The translations under genes were made by a program, and so were the position numbers. A DNA stretch of 64,000 nucleotides from the NCBI RefSeq assembly GCF_051131705.1, contig NZ_CP180316.1, positions 3,596,001 through 3,660,000 of the forward strand, read 5' to 3'. The notes under the pieces are model-generated. The model saw only the letters and a program-made list of their open reading frames with translations, was not told the origin of the DNA and did no database searches. Source of the DNA: Arthrobacter_M sp030063245 (lineage in GTDB: Bacteria > Actinomycetota > Actinomycetes > Actinomycetales > Micrococcaceae). Positions 49,247-58,476 of the stretch are shown here, in pieces. Position 1 is the first letter of the stretch. Every line of letters starts with the position of its first letter.

Positions 49247-51709
49247 TTAGTCGCCGGTCCGCGCCAGCAGCGCCACCGGAAAGTCGGTGAGAATTTCCGC
49301 CACGGGTACCGGCTCCGCCGGGTGAGTGCGCCCAGTCAGCAGATCGGTGCACCCGTAGGGAAGCACGACGGCGGTCCCCCGCCAGCCGCCGTCGGCCTCC
49401 AGCCCGCGGGACAGCCGGGTAGCCACAGCGATCGCCGCGCCGGTATCAAACGCCAGCAGGTGGCCCGCGGCAGGGCCGTTGGCCTGCACCGGTGTGTAGC
49501 CGGTGAACAGTTCCGGCCGATCCCGGCGCAGGCGCAGCGCACGCGAGGTCACCAGCAGTTTGGCCATCCCGGTGTCGAGGCCGCCAGACCCGTCGGCAGT
49601 TGCATCGAAAACGCCGGCGCCGTCACCGCTGCTTTCACCGTTGCCGGCACCCGCGGTGCGGGCGTCCAGCGCTGCCAGCCGCCGCCGTCTTTCGTCAAAA
49701 TCGATTGGCCGGCGATTGTCCGGGTCGGTCAGGGACTGCTCGTACAACTCGCTGCCCTGGTACACATCCGGGACCCCGGGAATCATCAGCTGCAGCAGTT
49801 TGGCACCGAGGGCATTCGCGTGGAAGTACGGCCGGATCCGGTCCACGAAGCCGTCGATCAGCGCCGTCACCTCCGGATTGTCATAGGCCGCATCCACGAG
49901 CGATGCCAGCTGCCGTTCAAAGGCCTCATCCGGAGCAGTCCAGGTGGTGGAATTCCCGGCCTCCCGGGCCGCCTTCTGCGCGTACCCTTGCAGCCGGTCA
50001 CGGCTGAGCGGCCAGGCGCCGACCGCCGACTGCCAGAGCAGATTCTCCAGCGGTCCATCCGGGAGCGGGGCCAGCTCCCGGAGCCGTTCCAGCAGCTGTT
50101 CCCACTCCGCCGGTAGCTCTGAAAGCACGGAAATCCGCGCGCGGGTGTCCTCACCGCGTTTCGTGTCGTGGGTGCTCAGCGCATTCATGCCCAGCGGCTC
50201 CCGACCGTGCCGGGCAGCCATGAAGTGGTGGAACTCGTCCGTTCCGACGGACCAGACGGCCGGGTCCGCACCGACCTCCGTCAACGAGGTCAGCCGCGTG
50301 TATTGGTAGAACGCGCAGTCTTCCACACCCTTAGCCATCACCATTCCGGAGGTCTGCTGAAAACGGATGGCCAATTGATCCCCGGTCCGCGTTCCCTCCG
50401 CGGCCGCATCGGGCGCGGCTCCGGGTCGGCCACCCAGCAGCGGCAGCAGAATATCCAATGCCGGCCCCAGCTCCGGGCGCCGCGTGCGGGCCCGGCCGGC
50501 GGCGCGTTCCAGACGCTCGAGACCGATCGGCAGATAAGTCCGGTAGACGTCGAAATTACCAATCATTTCCGCCAGCGCATCCTCGGCATCCGCAGCGGAC
50601 AGCGGGCTGCCCGGAGGAACCAGACGGGCCAGCCGGCGGATTTCCGAGTTCAGCATGCCGTCGGTCACTGCCCGTTTGGTCCCGTGGATCAGTTCCGCGT
50701 AACCGCATTCTTCGCCGCGCAGCCGGGCATCCAGCATGCTTAAGGGTGCCTCGCCTTCCGAGTCCACAAAGATCCGGTCCAGCTGCGCCAGCGCGTCGTA
50801 GCCGGTGGTTCCCTCGCAGCGCAAAGAGTCCGGCAGCGTTTCCCCTGGCTCGAGGATCTTCTCGATCAGCAGGTAAGCGCCGTCCGTGGCGTCCTTGAGT
50901 CGCCGCAGGTATCCGGCCGGATCGGCCAGGCCGTCCGGGTGGTCCACCCGCAGCCCGTCTACCCAGCCCTGTCGGACCCAATGCAGGATCCGGGCGTGGG
51001 ATTCGTCGAAAACCCAGGGAACCTCGACCCGGATGCCGGCAAGCGAATTGACGGCGAAAAACCGCCGGTAGTTCAGATCGTGGTCGGCGCGGCGCCAGTC
51101 GACCAGCTCGTAGTGCTGCCGGTCGTGTACCGCTCGGGCCTGAGCGACGGTGGGAACGCGGGCGCCGTCGTCCGGTTCAGCGCCGTCTGGTTCAGCGCCG
51201 TCGACCGTTCCCCAGCTTCTGTCCGCCAGCGGAAAACGGTGCTCGTGATAGTGCAGCTCGGAGCCGTGCACCTCAAGCGCGTCCAGATCCGCCGCCGAGC
51301 CCAGCACCGGCAGCCTGATCCGGCCGCCACCGGCATCCCAGTCAACGTCGAACGCCTCCGCATAGCGGGACTCCCGGCCCTCCTTGAGCAACGACCACCA
51401 CCAGGGGTTCGCAGCCGGCGTGGCCACGCCCATATGGTTGGGCACAATGTCCAGCAGGATTCCCATCCCCGCCGCATGCGCCTTGGCAGCCAGTGCGGCC
51501 AGCGCGTCCTCGCCGCCGCGCGCCGGATCCAGCAGCGAAGGGTCGACGACGTCGTAGCCGTGGTTCGATCCGGCCTCCGCCTTCAGCAGGGGGGACAGGT
51601 AGAGCCAGTCCGCGCCCAACCGGGCCACGTAATCCACCTGCCCGGCGGCATCCCACAGCGTGAATCCGTCGTGGATCTGGAGTCGGTAGGTGGAAGCGGG
51701 TGTTTTCAT
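49247..51709 (-). CDS. treY: malto-oligosyltrehalose synthase
   Basis: GH13 isomerase turning the terminal alpha-1,4 bond of maltodextrins into alpha,alpha-1,1. The 820-aa product starts KTPASTYRLQIHDGFTLWDA (family N-terminus) and contains ILLDIVPNHMGV, GWVDGLRVDHPDGLADP (nucleophile), YLLIEKILEPGE (acid/base) and NALSTHDTKRGEDTRARI (TreY signature). A GESSGDGAGVFDATADGSGG low-complexity stretch near residue 720 is an insertion. The start is chosen at ATG 51709. Between treX and treZ. Confidence 0.95.
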   Translation of the reverse strand: MKTPASTYRLQIHDGFTLWDAAGQVDYVARLGADWLYLSPLLKAEAGSNHGYDVVDPSLLDPARGGEDALAALAAKAHAAGMGILLDIVPNHMGVATPAANPWWWSLLKEGRESRYAEAFDVDWDAGGGRIRLPVLGSAADLDALEVHGSELHYHEHRFPLADRSWGTVDGAEPDGAEPDDGARVPTVAQARAVHDRQHYELVDWRRADHDLNYRRFFAVNSLAGIRVEVPWVFDESHARILHWVRQGWVDGLRVDHPDGLADPAGYLRRLKDATDGAYLLIEKILEPGETLPDSLRCEGTTGYDALAQLDRIFVDSEGEAPLSMLDARLRGEECGYAELIHGTKRAVTDGMLNSEIRRLARLVPPGSPLSAADAEDALAEMIGNFDVYRTYLPIGLERLERAAGRARTRRPELGPALDILLPLLGGRPGAAPDAAAEGTRTGDQLAIRFQQTSGMVMAKGVEDCAFYQYTRLTSLTEVGADPAVWSVGTDEFHHFMAARHGREPLGMNALSTHDTKRGEDTRARISVLSELPAEWEQLLERLRELAPLPDGPLENLLWQSAVGAWPLSRDRLQGYAQKAAREAGNSTTWTAPDEAFERQLASLVDAAYDNPEVTALIDGFVDRIRPYFHANALGAKLLQLMIPGVPDVYQGSELYEQSLTDPDNRRPIDFDERRRRLAALDARTAGAGNGESSGDGAGVFDATADGSGGLDTGMAKLLVTSRALRLRRDRPELFTGYTPVQANGPAAGHLLAFDTGAAIAVATRLSRGLEADGGWRGTAVVLPYGCTDLLTGRTHPAEPVPVAEILTDFPVALLARTGD

Positions 51710-51742
51710 CTGCGGGTTCCTCCGTAATGGCTGCACAACGGC

Positions 51743-51781
51743 GTCCCGCGCCTTGCGTTGCCTTGACGCAAGACGCGGGAC
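51743..51781 (-). terminator. hairpin between treX and treY
   Basis: Inverted repeat GTCCCGCG-x-CTTGCGT / ACGCAAG-x-CGCGGGAC (15 paired bases with one mismatch, 7-base loop). It follows the treX stop by a few bases and precedes treY, so it may attenuate read-through. Confidence 0.65.
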
Positions 51782-51787
51782 ACGGCT

Positions 51788-53980
51788 CTAGAGTTCGCTG
51801 CTCAATCCCGGCATGGGGCTGACGCGTTCGGCCAATGAAGCGGCCACTGAATGGTCCGGCTCTTCCTCCTGCGCGGAATGTGCCCGAAGCACCATCAGAG
51901 CCTTGGCTTCGATAGCGATCTTGGCGGAGCTGCCCAACGTCACGGCATCATCGGCATGGACTCCAGCGGTGTCGATCACGACGTCCCATTTAGGAGCGTA
52001 ATCCTTCGACGGGAGCGTCAGTTCCACCACATCGTCATGGGCATTGAAGTAGAGCAGGAAATTCACATCCGTGATTTGGTGACCCCGCCGGTCCACGCCG
52101 CTGATGGAGTCACCGTTGAAGAAGACTCCGATGGTGCGCCCGAACCCGCTGTCCCAGTCGTCGGGCAGCATTTCCCGGCCATCGACGTTCAGCCAGACGA
52201 TGTCCGGGAGCTTGTCGCCTTGACCGCGCAGCACCGGCCGGCCATCGAAGAAACGGCTGCGGCGGAACGTGGGGTGGTCGGCCCGCAACCGGTTCACGGC
52301 GGCTGTGAACTCCACCAGCGGTTTATCCACGGCATCCCAGTGCACCCAGCTCAGCTCGGAGTCCTGGCAGTAGGTGTTGTTGTTGCCTTGCTGAGTGCGG
52401 CCCAGCTCATCACCGTGCAGCAGCATGGGCACGCCCTGGGACAGCAGCAGCGTGGCGATGAAGTTGCGCTGCTGCCGTGCCCGCAGTCCAAGAACCTTTG
52501 GATCCTCGGTCGGGCCCTCCACACCGCAGTTCCAGGAGCGGTTGTGGGACTCGCCGTCGTTGTTCCCCTCCCCATTAGCCTCGTTGTGCTTGTCGTTGTA
52601 GGAGACCAGATCAGCGATGGTGAAACCGTCATGGGCCGTAACGAAGTTGATGGATGCCACCGGGCGCCGGCCCGATTTTTCGTAAAGGTCCGCGGAGCCG
52701 GTCAGCCGGGAGGCAAACTCACCCAGCGTTGACGGCTCACCGCGCCAGAAATCACGCACGGTATCCCGGTACTTGCCGTTCCACTCCGTCCACTGCGGCG
52801 GGAAATTACCAACCTGATAGCCGCCGGGACCAATGTCCCACGGTTCGGCAATGAGTTTCACCTGGGACACCACCGGATCCTGCTGAATCAGTTCAAAGAA
52901 AGTGGACAGCTTGTCCACGTCATAGAACTCCCGGGCCAGCGTGGAGGCCAGATCAAAACGGAACCCGTCCACATGCATTTCGGTGACCCAGTAGCGCAGC
53001 GAATCCATCAGCAGCTGCAGGGCGTGCGGGTTGCGCACGTTCAGCGAATTGCCAGTGCCGGTGTAATCCATGTAGTGCTTTTCGTCGCCGTCCATCAGAC
53101 GGTAGTACGCGGCGTTGTCGATGCCCCGGAAGGAGAGCGTGGGGCCCAGGTGGTTTCCTTCGGCCGTGTGGTTGTAGACCACGTCCAGGATGACCTCGAT
53201 GTCCGCCAGATGCAGGGCGCGGACCATCGCTTTGAAGTCCTGCACCTGCTGTCCCAGATCCCCCGTGGAGCTGTATTCGTTGTGCGGGGCGAAGAATCCA
53301 ATGGTGTTGTAGCCCCAGTAGTTCGACAAGCCTTGATCCAGCAGGGTGCTGTCCTGGACGAACTGGTGGACGGGCATCAGTTCAATGGCCGTGATGCCGA
53401 GCTTCTTCAGATGTTCGATGACGGACGGGTGCGCAACGCCGGCATAGGTTCCGCGCTGCTCTTCCGGCACGTCCGGGTGCAGCTGTGTCAGGCCCTTGAC
53501 ATGGGCCTCGTAAATGACCGAGTGGTGATACGGCGTGCGGGGGGAACGGTCACCGTCCCAGTCGAAGAAAGGATTTATGACGACGCCGAGCATCATGTGT
53601 GGGGCGGAATCGGCATCATTCTTGGAGTCCGGGTCTCCCAAATTATAAGAAAAAAGTGACGGATCCCAGTCGATTTTTCCGGCTACTGCCTTCGCATAAG
53701 GGTCCAGCAGCAGTTTGTTGGGATTACCCCGCTGGCCCTGCTCCGGGTCATACAGGCCGGTGACGCGGTATCCGTATTTCTGCCCAGGCTGGATCTGCGG
53801 GAGGTAGCAATGCCAGACGTAGCCGTCCACCTCGACGACGGCGACGCTGGTCTGCGTTCCGTCGTCGTCGAAAAGGCAGAGCTGCACGGACTCGGCAACC
53901 TCGCTGAAAATCGCGAAATTGGTGCCGTTTCCGTCAAAGGTGGCTCCCAGCGGATAGGCGTTTCCCGGCCAAACTTCCAT
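51788..53980 (-). CDS. treX: glycogen debranching enzyme (isoamylase type, TreX/GlgX)
   Basis: GH13 with N-terminal CBM48: EVWPGNAYPLGATFDGNGTN. The 730-aa product has VILDVVYNHTAEGNHLGPTL, VDGFRFDLASTLARE (nucleophile), KLIAEPWDIGPGGYQVG (acid/base) and INFVTAHDGFTIADLVSYND, plus WNCGVEGPTEDPKV and HGDELGRTQQGNNNTYCQD. It debranches glycogen to supply linear maltodextrin to TreY. ATG 53980 (MEVWPG) matches the family; an upstream ATG would add 11 unlikely residues. First gene of treX-treY-treZ. Confidence 0.95.
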   Translation of the reverse strand: MEVWPGNAYPLGATFDGNGTNFAIFSEVAESVQLCLFDDDGTQTSVAVVEVDGYVWHCYLPQIQPGQKYGYRVTGLYDPEQGQRGNPNKLLLDPYAKAVAGKIDWDPSLFSYNLGDPDSKNDADSAPHMMLGVVINPFFDWDGDRSPRTPYHHSVIYEAHVKGLTQLHPDVPEEQRGTYAGVAHPSVIEHLKKLGITAIELMPVHQFVQDSTLLDQGLSNYWGYNTIGFFAPHNEYSSTGDLGQQVQDFKAMVRALHLADIEVILDVVYNHTAEGNHLGPTLSFRGIDNAAYYRLMDGDEKHYMDYTGTGNSLNVRNPHALQLLMDSLRYWVTEMHVDGFRFDLASTLAREFYDVDKLSTFFELIQQDPVVSQVKLIAEPWDIGPGGYQVGNFPPQWTEWNGKYRDTVRDFWRGEPSTLGEFASRLTGSADLYEKSGRRPVASINFVTAHDGFTIADLVSYNDKHNEANGEGNNDGESHNRSWNCGVEGPTEDPKVLGLRARQQRNFIATLLLSQGVPMLLHGDELGRTQQGNNNTYCQDSELSWVHWDAVDKPLVEFTAAVNRLRADHPTFRRSRFFDGRPVLRGQGDKLPDIVWLNVDGREMLPDDWDSGFGRTIGVFFNGDSISGVDRRGHQITDVNFLLYFNAHDDVVELTLPSKDYAPKWDVVIDTAGVHADDAVTLGSSAKIAIEAKALMVLRAHSAQEEEPDHSVAASLAERVSPMPGLSSEL

Positions 53981-54058
53981 GTGTACTCCCAGCTCAGTCC
54001 AACAAGTATTCACGACTCTTCCATACGCTAAGGAAACTTAGCGTATTCCACCCCTAGG

Positions 54059-55828
54059 TTACCGGGCCGGAGGGCGCAGTCTGCGCCAGATCCGCGGAAC
54101 CGCCGTTGCGAGGTCCCTGGCGTGCAGCGGACCGCCGGCCCCGGCCAACGCACCGGCCCGGCCGTGCAGACTTGCGGCCGCGGCGCCGATGGCTGCCCAG
54201 CGGTCCTCGGCCGCGATGCCCAAGGCGCTGAAACGCCCGGTGTCCTCGGCCAGGGCCGCCAACAGCGCGCCGAGGATTCCCGCCAATGTGTCCCCGCTGC
54301 CGGCGGTGGCCAGCCAGGGCGTGCCCTCGCTCTGGCTGAAGACGGATCCGCCCGGCGACGCAACCAGGGTGGTTGCGCCCTTGAGCAGAACGGTGGCTCC
54401 GGTCAGCTTCGCGGCCGCGAGGGCATGGGCCATGCCCTGCGCCTCAACCTGCTCCCGGCTGACATCCCGACCCAGGCGCCGGAGCAGCTGGGCCAGTTCT
54501 CCGGCGTGTGGAGTCAGAATGATGTGCGCCCCGACGTTTGCGGGCAGCACGGTCAGCGCTCCTGCATCCGCGACAACAGGCAGTCCCGAGTCGAAGGCGT
54601 CACGGCAGCGCCGCAACTGACCGTCATCGCCGCCGGCATCGCCGCGCCTGTCACCGCCGGCACCACCACCCCTGTCACCCCTGTCAACGCGGCCGTCTCC
54701 GCTGATCCCGGGACCGGCCAGCCAGGCCTGCACCCGGCTGTTCGCCACGGTGCCTTCGCCGCAGACCACTTCGGGACTGCCGGCATGGATCAACGCGGCC
54801 ACCGACCCGGGCCCCAGGTAACGGACCATGCCGACGCCGCAGGCCAGCGCCCCGGCACAGGAAAGCTGCGCGGCCCCGGGATATTGGGCTGAGCCGGCCA
54901 CGATGCCCAACACGCCACGGGTGTACTTCTGGTCATCCCGATCCGGGGCCGGCAGCAGGGCGGCCAGATCGGCCGCCTCGAGCCGGCGCAGCGCCGGGTC
55001 CCGGAGCTGCCCTTCCAGCCCGATGCCGATTACCTGCACTCGGCCGGCCACGCCCTCCCCGGGGGGTGAAAACAGCCCCGTCTTGGCCGCTCCGAAGGTC
55101 ACGGTTAGCCCGGCCTTCAGCACCGGTTCGAACACCTCCCCGGTGTCCGCGTCAACGCCGCTGGGCAGATCACAGGCCACGACAGAGGGGCCGCTAAGGT
55201 TTTGGAGTGATCTCACGGCGGCCGCCCACGGCTCCCGCAGCCCACCGCGGGCCCCGGTTCCCAGAACCGCGTCGATCAGTACGTCTGCGGCGACGGCCTC
55301 CGCCAGCCAACCGCCGTCGGCCTGGGCGCTTTCCGGGCCGTCCCCGAAAAGACTCTTCTCCCCGTTGCCGGCAGCGTATCCCTCGCCGTCGCCTGCAGCA
55401 TCTCCCGCGGTGTCTGCCCTACCGTCGCCCGCAGCGTCTCCCCCACCAGCGGTGTCTCTCTCAGCCTCCACGTGACCGCCTGCCCCGCCGGCGTCCGGGT
55501 CCGGCAGCATCACGGTACGGCCGCCCGCCCGGCGGAAACCGGCCAGCGCGGCCGCATGCACTCCCGCGGAGCCCAGCACCGCCGTCGCCCGTGCTCCGCG
55601 CGCCGCCAGGGCCGCCGCGGCATAGAGAGCGTCGGCGCCGTTGTTCCCGCTCCCGACCAGCACCACGATTCGGGCGCCATAGACACCGCCGCAGCGCTCT
55701 TTGAGCAGCTGTACGACGGCGTGGCTGAGTCCGTGCGCGGCGCGCTGCATCAGGACCGGGCCCTGCCCGGCCGCGAGCAGGGGCTGTTCGGCCGCGCGGA
55801 CATCCGTTCCGCTGTAGGCGCGCAGCAT
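54059..55828 (-). CDS. nnr: bifunctional NAD(P)H-hydrate repair enzyme (epimerase + dehydratase)
   Basis: Repairs damaged NAD(P)HX. The N-terminal epimerase domain (YjeF_N) has RIVVLVGSGNNGADALYAAA and VVACDLPSGVDADTGEV. The C-terminal ADP-dependent dehydratase (ribokinase fold) has GVLGIVAGSAQYPGAAQLS, ILTPHAGELAQLL and the GSGDTLAGILGALLAAL signature. Two long acidic/glycine-rich inserts, at about residues 120-165 and 370-400 (repeats of AGDG/RGDAGGD), interrupt the two domains; homologues usually lack them. 3 bases upstream of it ends acpS. Confidence 0.94.
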   Translation of the reverse strand: MLRAYSGTDVRAAEQPLLAAGQGPVLMQRAAHGLSHAVVQLLKERCGGVYGARIVVLVGSGNNGADALYAAAALAARGARATAVLGSAGVHAAALAGFRRAGGRTVMLPDPDAGGAGGHVEAERDTAGGGDAAGDGRADTAGDAAGDGEGYAAGNGEKSLFGDGPESAQADGGWLAEAVAADVLIDAVLGTGARGGLREPWAAAVRSLQNLSGPSVVACDLPSGVDADTGEVFEPVLKAGLTVTFGAAKTGLFSPPGEGVAGRVQVIGIGLEGQLRDPALRRLEAADLAALLPAPDRDDQKYTRGVLGIVAGSAQYPGAAQLSCAGALACGVGMVRYLGPGSVAALIHAGSPEVVCGEGTVANSRVQAWLAGPGISGDGRVDRGDRGGGAGGDRRGDAGGDDGQLRRCRDAFDSGLPVVADAGALTVLPANVGAHIILTPHAGELAQLLRRLGRDVSREQVEAQGMAHALAAAKLTGATVLLKGATTLVASPGGSVFSQSEGTPWLATAGSGDTLAGILGALLAALAEDTGRFSALGIAAEDRWAAIGAAAASLHGRAGALAGAGGPLHARDLATAVPRIWRRLRPPAR

Positions 55829-55829
55829 G

Positions 55830-56177
55830 TTATCCCTCGGCGATAACCATGGCGGTCGAAATTCCGCCGTCGTGGCTCATCGACAAGTGCCAGCGCTTGA
55901 CGCCCTTGGCGGCAGCCACGGCGGCCACCGTGTCCTTGACCTGGACGGTGGGTCCATGTTCATCCAGACCGATCCAACAGTCCTGCCAGTTCATTCCGGC
56001 GGGGGCGCCGAGGGTTTTGGCTACGGCTTCCTTCGCGGCAAACCGGGCGGCCAGCGAGCGGGTGTTCAGTGTCCGCTCCGCCGGCACGAACAAACGTTCC
56101 CGCAGCCCCGGCGTTCGCTCCAGCTGGCGCGCGAACCGCTCTACGTCCACCACGTCCACGCCAATCCCAATGATCAT
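55830..56177 (-). CDS. acpS: holo-[acyl-carrier-protein] synthase
   Basis: The 115-aa phosphopantetheinyl transferase has IIGIGVDVVDVERFARQLE (Mg-binding Asp) and LAARFAAKEAVAKTLGAP (Glu and Lys). It ends in SMSHDGGISTAMVIAEG. It arms fatty-acid ACP with 4'-phosphopantetheine from CoA. Directly upstream of nnr (one base between the stop and the next start). Confidence 0.95.
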   Translation of the reverse strand: MIIGIGVDVVDVERFARQLERTPGLRERLFVPAERTLNTRSLAARFAAKEAVAKTLGAPAGMNWQDCWIGLDEHGPTVQVKDTVAAVAAAKGVKRWHLSMSHDGGISTAMVIAEG

Positions 56178-56207
56178 GGTCCCAGCCTAGCGGGCGAGGG
56201 GCCCCGA

Positions 56208-56255
56208 ACGAGCGAAGCGAGTTTGGGGAGGACGAGCGAAGCGAGTTTGGGGAGG
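56208..56255. repeat. 24-bp tandem repeat
   Basis: Two exact copies of a 24-bp unit (56208-56231 and 56232-56255) containing GAGCGAAGCGAGTTTGGGG, upstream of acpS. The surrounding 300 bases to glmS hold no gene. Confidence 0.92.
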
Positions 56256-56474
56256 ACGCTAGGCGCTAGCGGGAGCCACCGCCACTGTTCCCGGACTCGT
56301 CACGCAAAGCGGCGGAGCGCCGGGCTCAGCCGGAGCTGGCTTCTCCGCCGAAGCCAGAATGCTGCAGCTCCGGACGAGCGCTGGTGAAATTCCCCCGCGA
56401 GTCCGTTCACATCTGCGGCTCAAGAGGGGGCAGGGGCAGGATCGGGTCGGGGCACGGAAGCGTGTCTGCCCCGG

Positions 56475-58379
56475 CTACTCGACGGTGACCGATTTCGCCA
56501 GGTTACGCGGCTGGTCCACGTCAAAGCCCTTAGCCGTGGCCAGCTCGCAGGCAAACAGCTGCAGCGGCACGGTGGTCAGCAGGGGGGCCAGCAACGGAGC
56601 TATCTCCGGGATGTAGAAGACGTGCTCCGCATAGGCGCTGACCGCCTCGTCGCCCGCTTCCGCGATCACGATTGTCTTGGCCCCGCGGGCGCGGATCTCC
56701 TGGATATTGGAGACCACCTTGGCGTGCAGGGAATCGCGGCCACGCGGGGAGGGAACAATCACCACCACGGGCAGTCCTTCTTCGATCAGCGCGATGGGGC
56801 CGTGCTTGAGCTCTCCGGCAGCAAACCCCTCGGCATGGATGTACGCCAGTTCCTTGAGCTTGAGGGCGCCCTCCATGGCCACCGGGAAGCCGACATGGCG
56901 GCCCAGGAACAGCACGGTCTTGGTCCCGGCCATGGACCTGGCAAGCTCCTTGATCTGCCCGTCGTTGTCAAGGATCTGCTGGATCTTCGCCGGCGCCTTC
57001 GACAGGTCGGCGAGGATGTCCTTGATCTCGCCCTGGAATTTGTTCCCGCGCAGCTGTGCCAGATACAACCCCAGCAGGTAGGCGGCTGTGATCTGGGCCA
57101 GGAATGCCTTGGTGGAGGCGACGGCGATCTCCGGACCGGCGTGCGTGTACAGCACCGCATCGGATTCGCGCGGAATGGTGGAGCCGTTGGTGTTGCAGAT
57201 CGCGACCGTCATCGCGCCCTGTTCGCGGGCGTAGCGGACCGCCATCAGGGTGTCCATGGTCTCGCCGGACTGCGAGATGGAAACGATTAGCGTACGGGCA
57301 TCCACGATCGGATCGCGGTAGCGGAATTCGTGCGATAGCTCCACCTCGGTGGGGATCCGGCACCAGTGTTCAATGGCGTATTTGGCCACCTGACCGGCAT
57401 AGGCGGAGGTGCCGCAGGCGAGCACAATGATTTTGTTGACAGTCTTGAGCAGCGAAGGATCTATCCGGATCTCATCCAGGGTCAGCCGGCCATGCACGTC
57501 CGAACGTCCCAGCAGCGTCTGTCCGACGGCGTCGGGCTGGTCATGAATTTCCTTTTCCATAAAGGAGGGGTAGCCGTCTTTTTCCGCCGCCGCGGCGTCC
57601 CAATCGACGTGGTATTCCTTGCCCGCGGCGGGCGCCCCATGAAAGTCGGTGATCTCCACGGACTCCGGTGTGATGGTGACAATCTGGTCCTGCCCCAGCT
57701 CGACGGCGCGGCGGGTGTAATCGATGAAGCCGGACACGTCGGACCCGAGGAAATTCTCGCCCTCGCCCAAGCCCACCACCAGCGGTGAGTTCCGCCGCGC
57801 GGCGACGACGGCGTCCGGCTGGTCCGCGTGTACGGCCAGAAGGGTGAAGGCACCCTCCAGCTGCCGGCAGGTGCGTTGCATAGCCAGGGACAGCGCGTCC
57901 TCGGGGCCGTTGCCGGACTCCAGGACATCGCGGTAGGTATCCGCCAGCAGCACTGCAGCGACCTCCGTGTCGGTGTCCGAGGCAAAGGTGTGGCCCTTGC
58001 GCAGCAGGTCAGACTTCAGCTCGGCGAAGTTCTCGATGATCCCGTTGTGGATCAGCGCAAGCCGGCCCACGTCGGCCAGGTGCGGATGGGCGTTCAGATC
58101 CGTCGGGCCGCCATGCGTGGCCCAGCGGGTATGGCCGATGCCGGTTACGGCGTCCGGCAGCGGGCTCGCGTCCAACACGGCCAGGAGATTCGCCAGCTTC
58201 CCAGATTTTTTCCGTGATTCGATGTGTCCATCCGCGACGACGGCGATGCCCGCCGAATCATAACCGCGGTATTCCAGCCGGCGCAGGCCCTCCAGTACGA
58301 CGTCCAACGCACCATGCCCGGGTGCCGCGACACCATTCCCGCCGCGGGGGCGGCCCACATATCCCACAATTCCACACAT
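56475..58379 (-). CDS. glmS: glutamine-fructose-6-phosphate aminotransferase (isomerizing)
   Basis: First committed step to UDP-GlcNAc. The 634-aa product starts CGIVGYVGRPRGG (Cys2, the glutaminase nucleophile). Other landmarks are GHTRWATHGGPTDLNAHPH, then two SIS domains (ACGTSAYAGQVAKYAIEHW, SISQSGETMDTL, FLGRHVGFPVAMEGALKLKE). It ends in the canonical LAKSVTVE. ATG 58379 is fixed by the need for Cys2. Divergent from coaA. Confidence 0.97.
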   Translation of the reverse strand: MCGIVGYVGRPRGGNGVAAPGHGALDVVLEGLRRLEYRGYDSAGIAVVADGHIESRKKSGKLANLLAVLDASPLPDAVTGIGHTRWATHGGPTDLNAHPHLADVGRLALIHNGIIENFAELKSDLLRKGHTFASDTDTEVAAVLLADTYRDVLESGNGPEDALSLAMQRTCRQLEGAFTLLAVHADQPDAVVAARRNSPLVVGLGEGENFLGSDVSGFIDYTRRAVELGQDQIVTITPESVEITDFHGAPAAGKEYHVDWDAAAAEKDGYPSFMEKEIHDQPDAVGQTLLGRSDVHGRLTLDEIRIDPSLLKTVNKIIVLACGTSAYAGQVAKYAIEHWCRIPTEVELSHEFRYRDPIVDARTLIVSISQSGETMDTLMAVRYAREQGAMTVAICNTNGSTIPRESDAVLYTHAGPEIAVASTKAFLAQITAAYLLGLYLAQLRGNKFQGEIKDILADLSKAPAKIQQILDNDGQIKELARSMAGTKTVLFLGRHVGFPVAMEGALKLKELAYIHAEGFAAGELKHGPIALIEEGLPVVVIVPSPRGRDSLHAKVVSNIQEIRARGAKTIVIAEAGDEAVSAYAEHVFYIPEIAPLLAPLLTTVPLQLFACELATAKGFDVDQPRNLAKSVTVE

Positions 58380-58476
58380 GTCTTCAAGCCTAGCCGCCGC
58401 ACACAAGGAAGGACGTAGGATCTCCACGCCTGGCGGCATTTCCGCAATGACCGCCGCACAAGGCAGAATCACTTAG

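Noticed and set aside
56178..56474. Tandem repeat region considered as an origin or iteron array
   Set aside because: Only two copies and no AT-rich segment or replication gene nearby.
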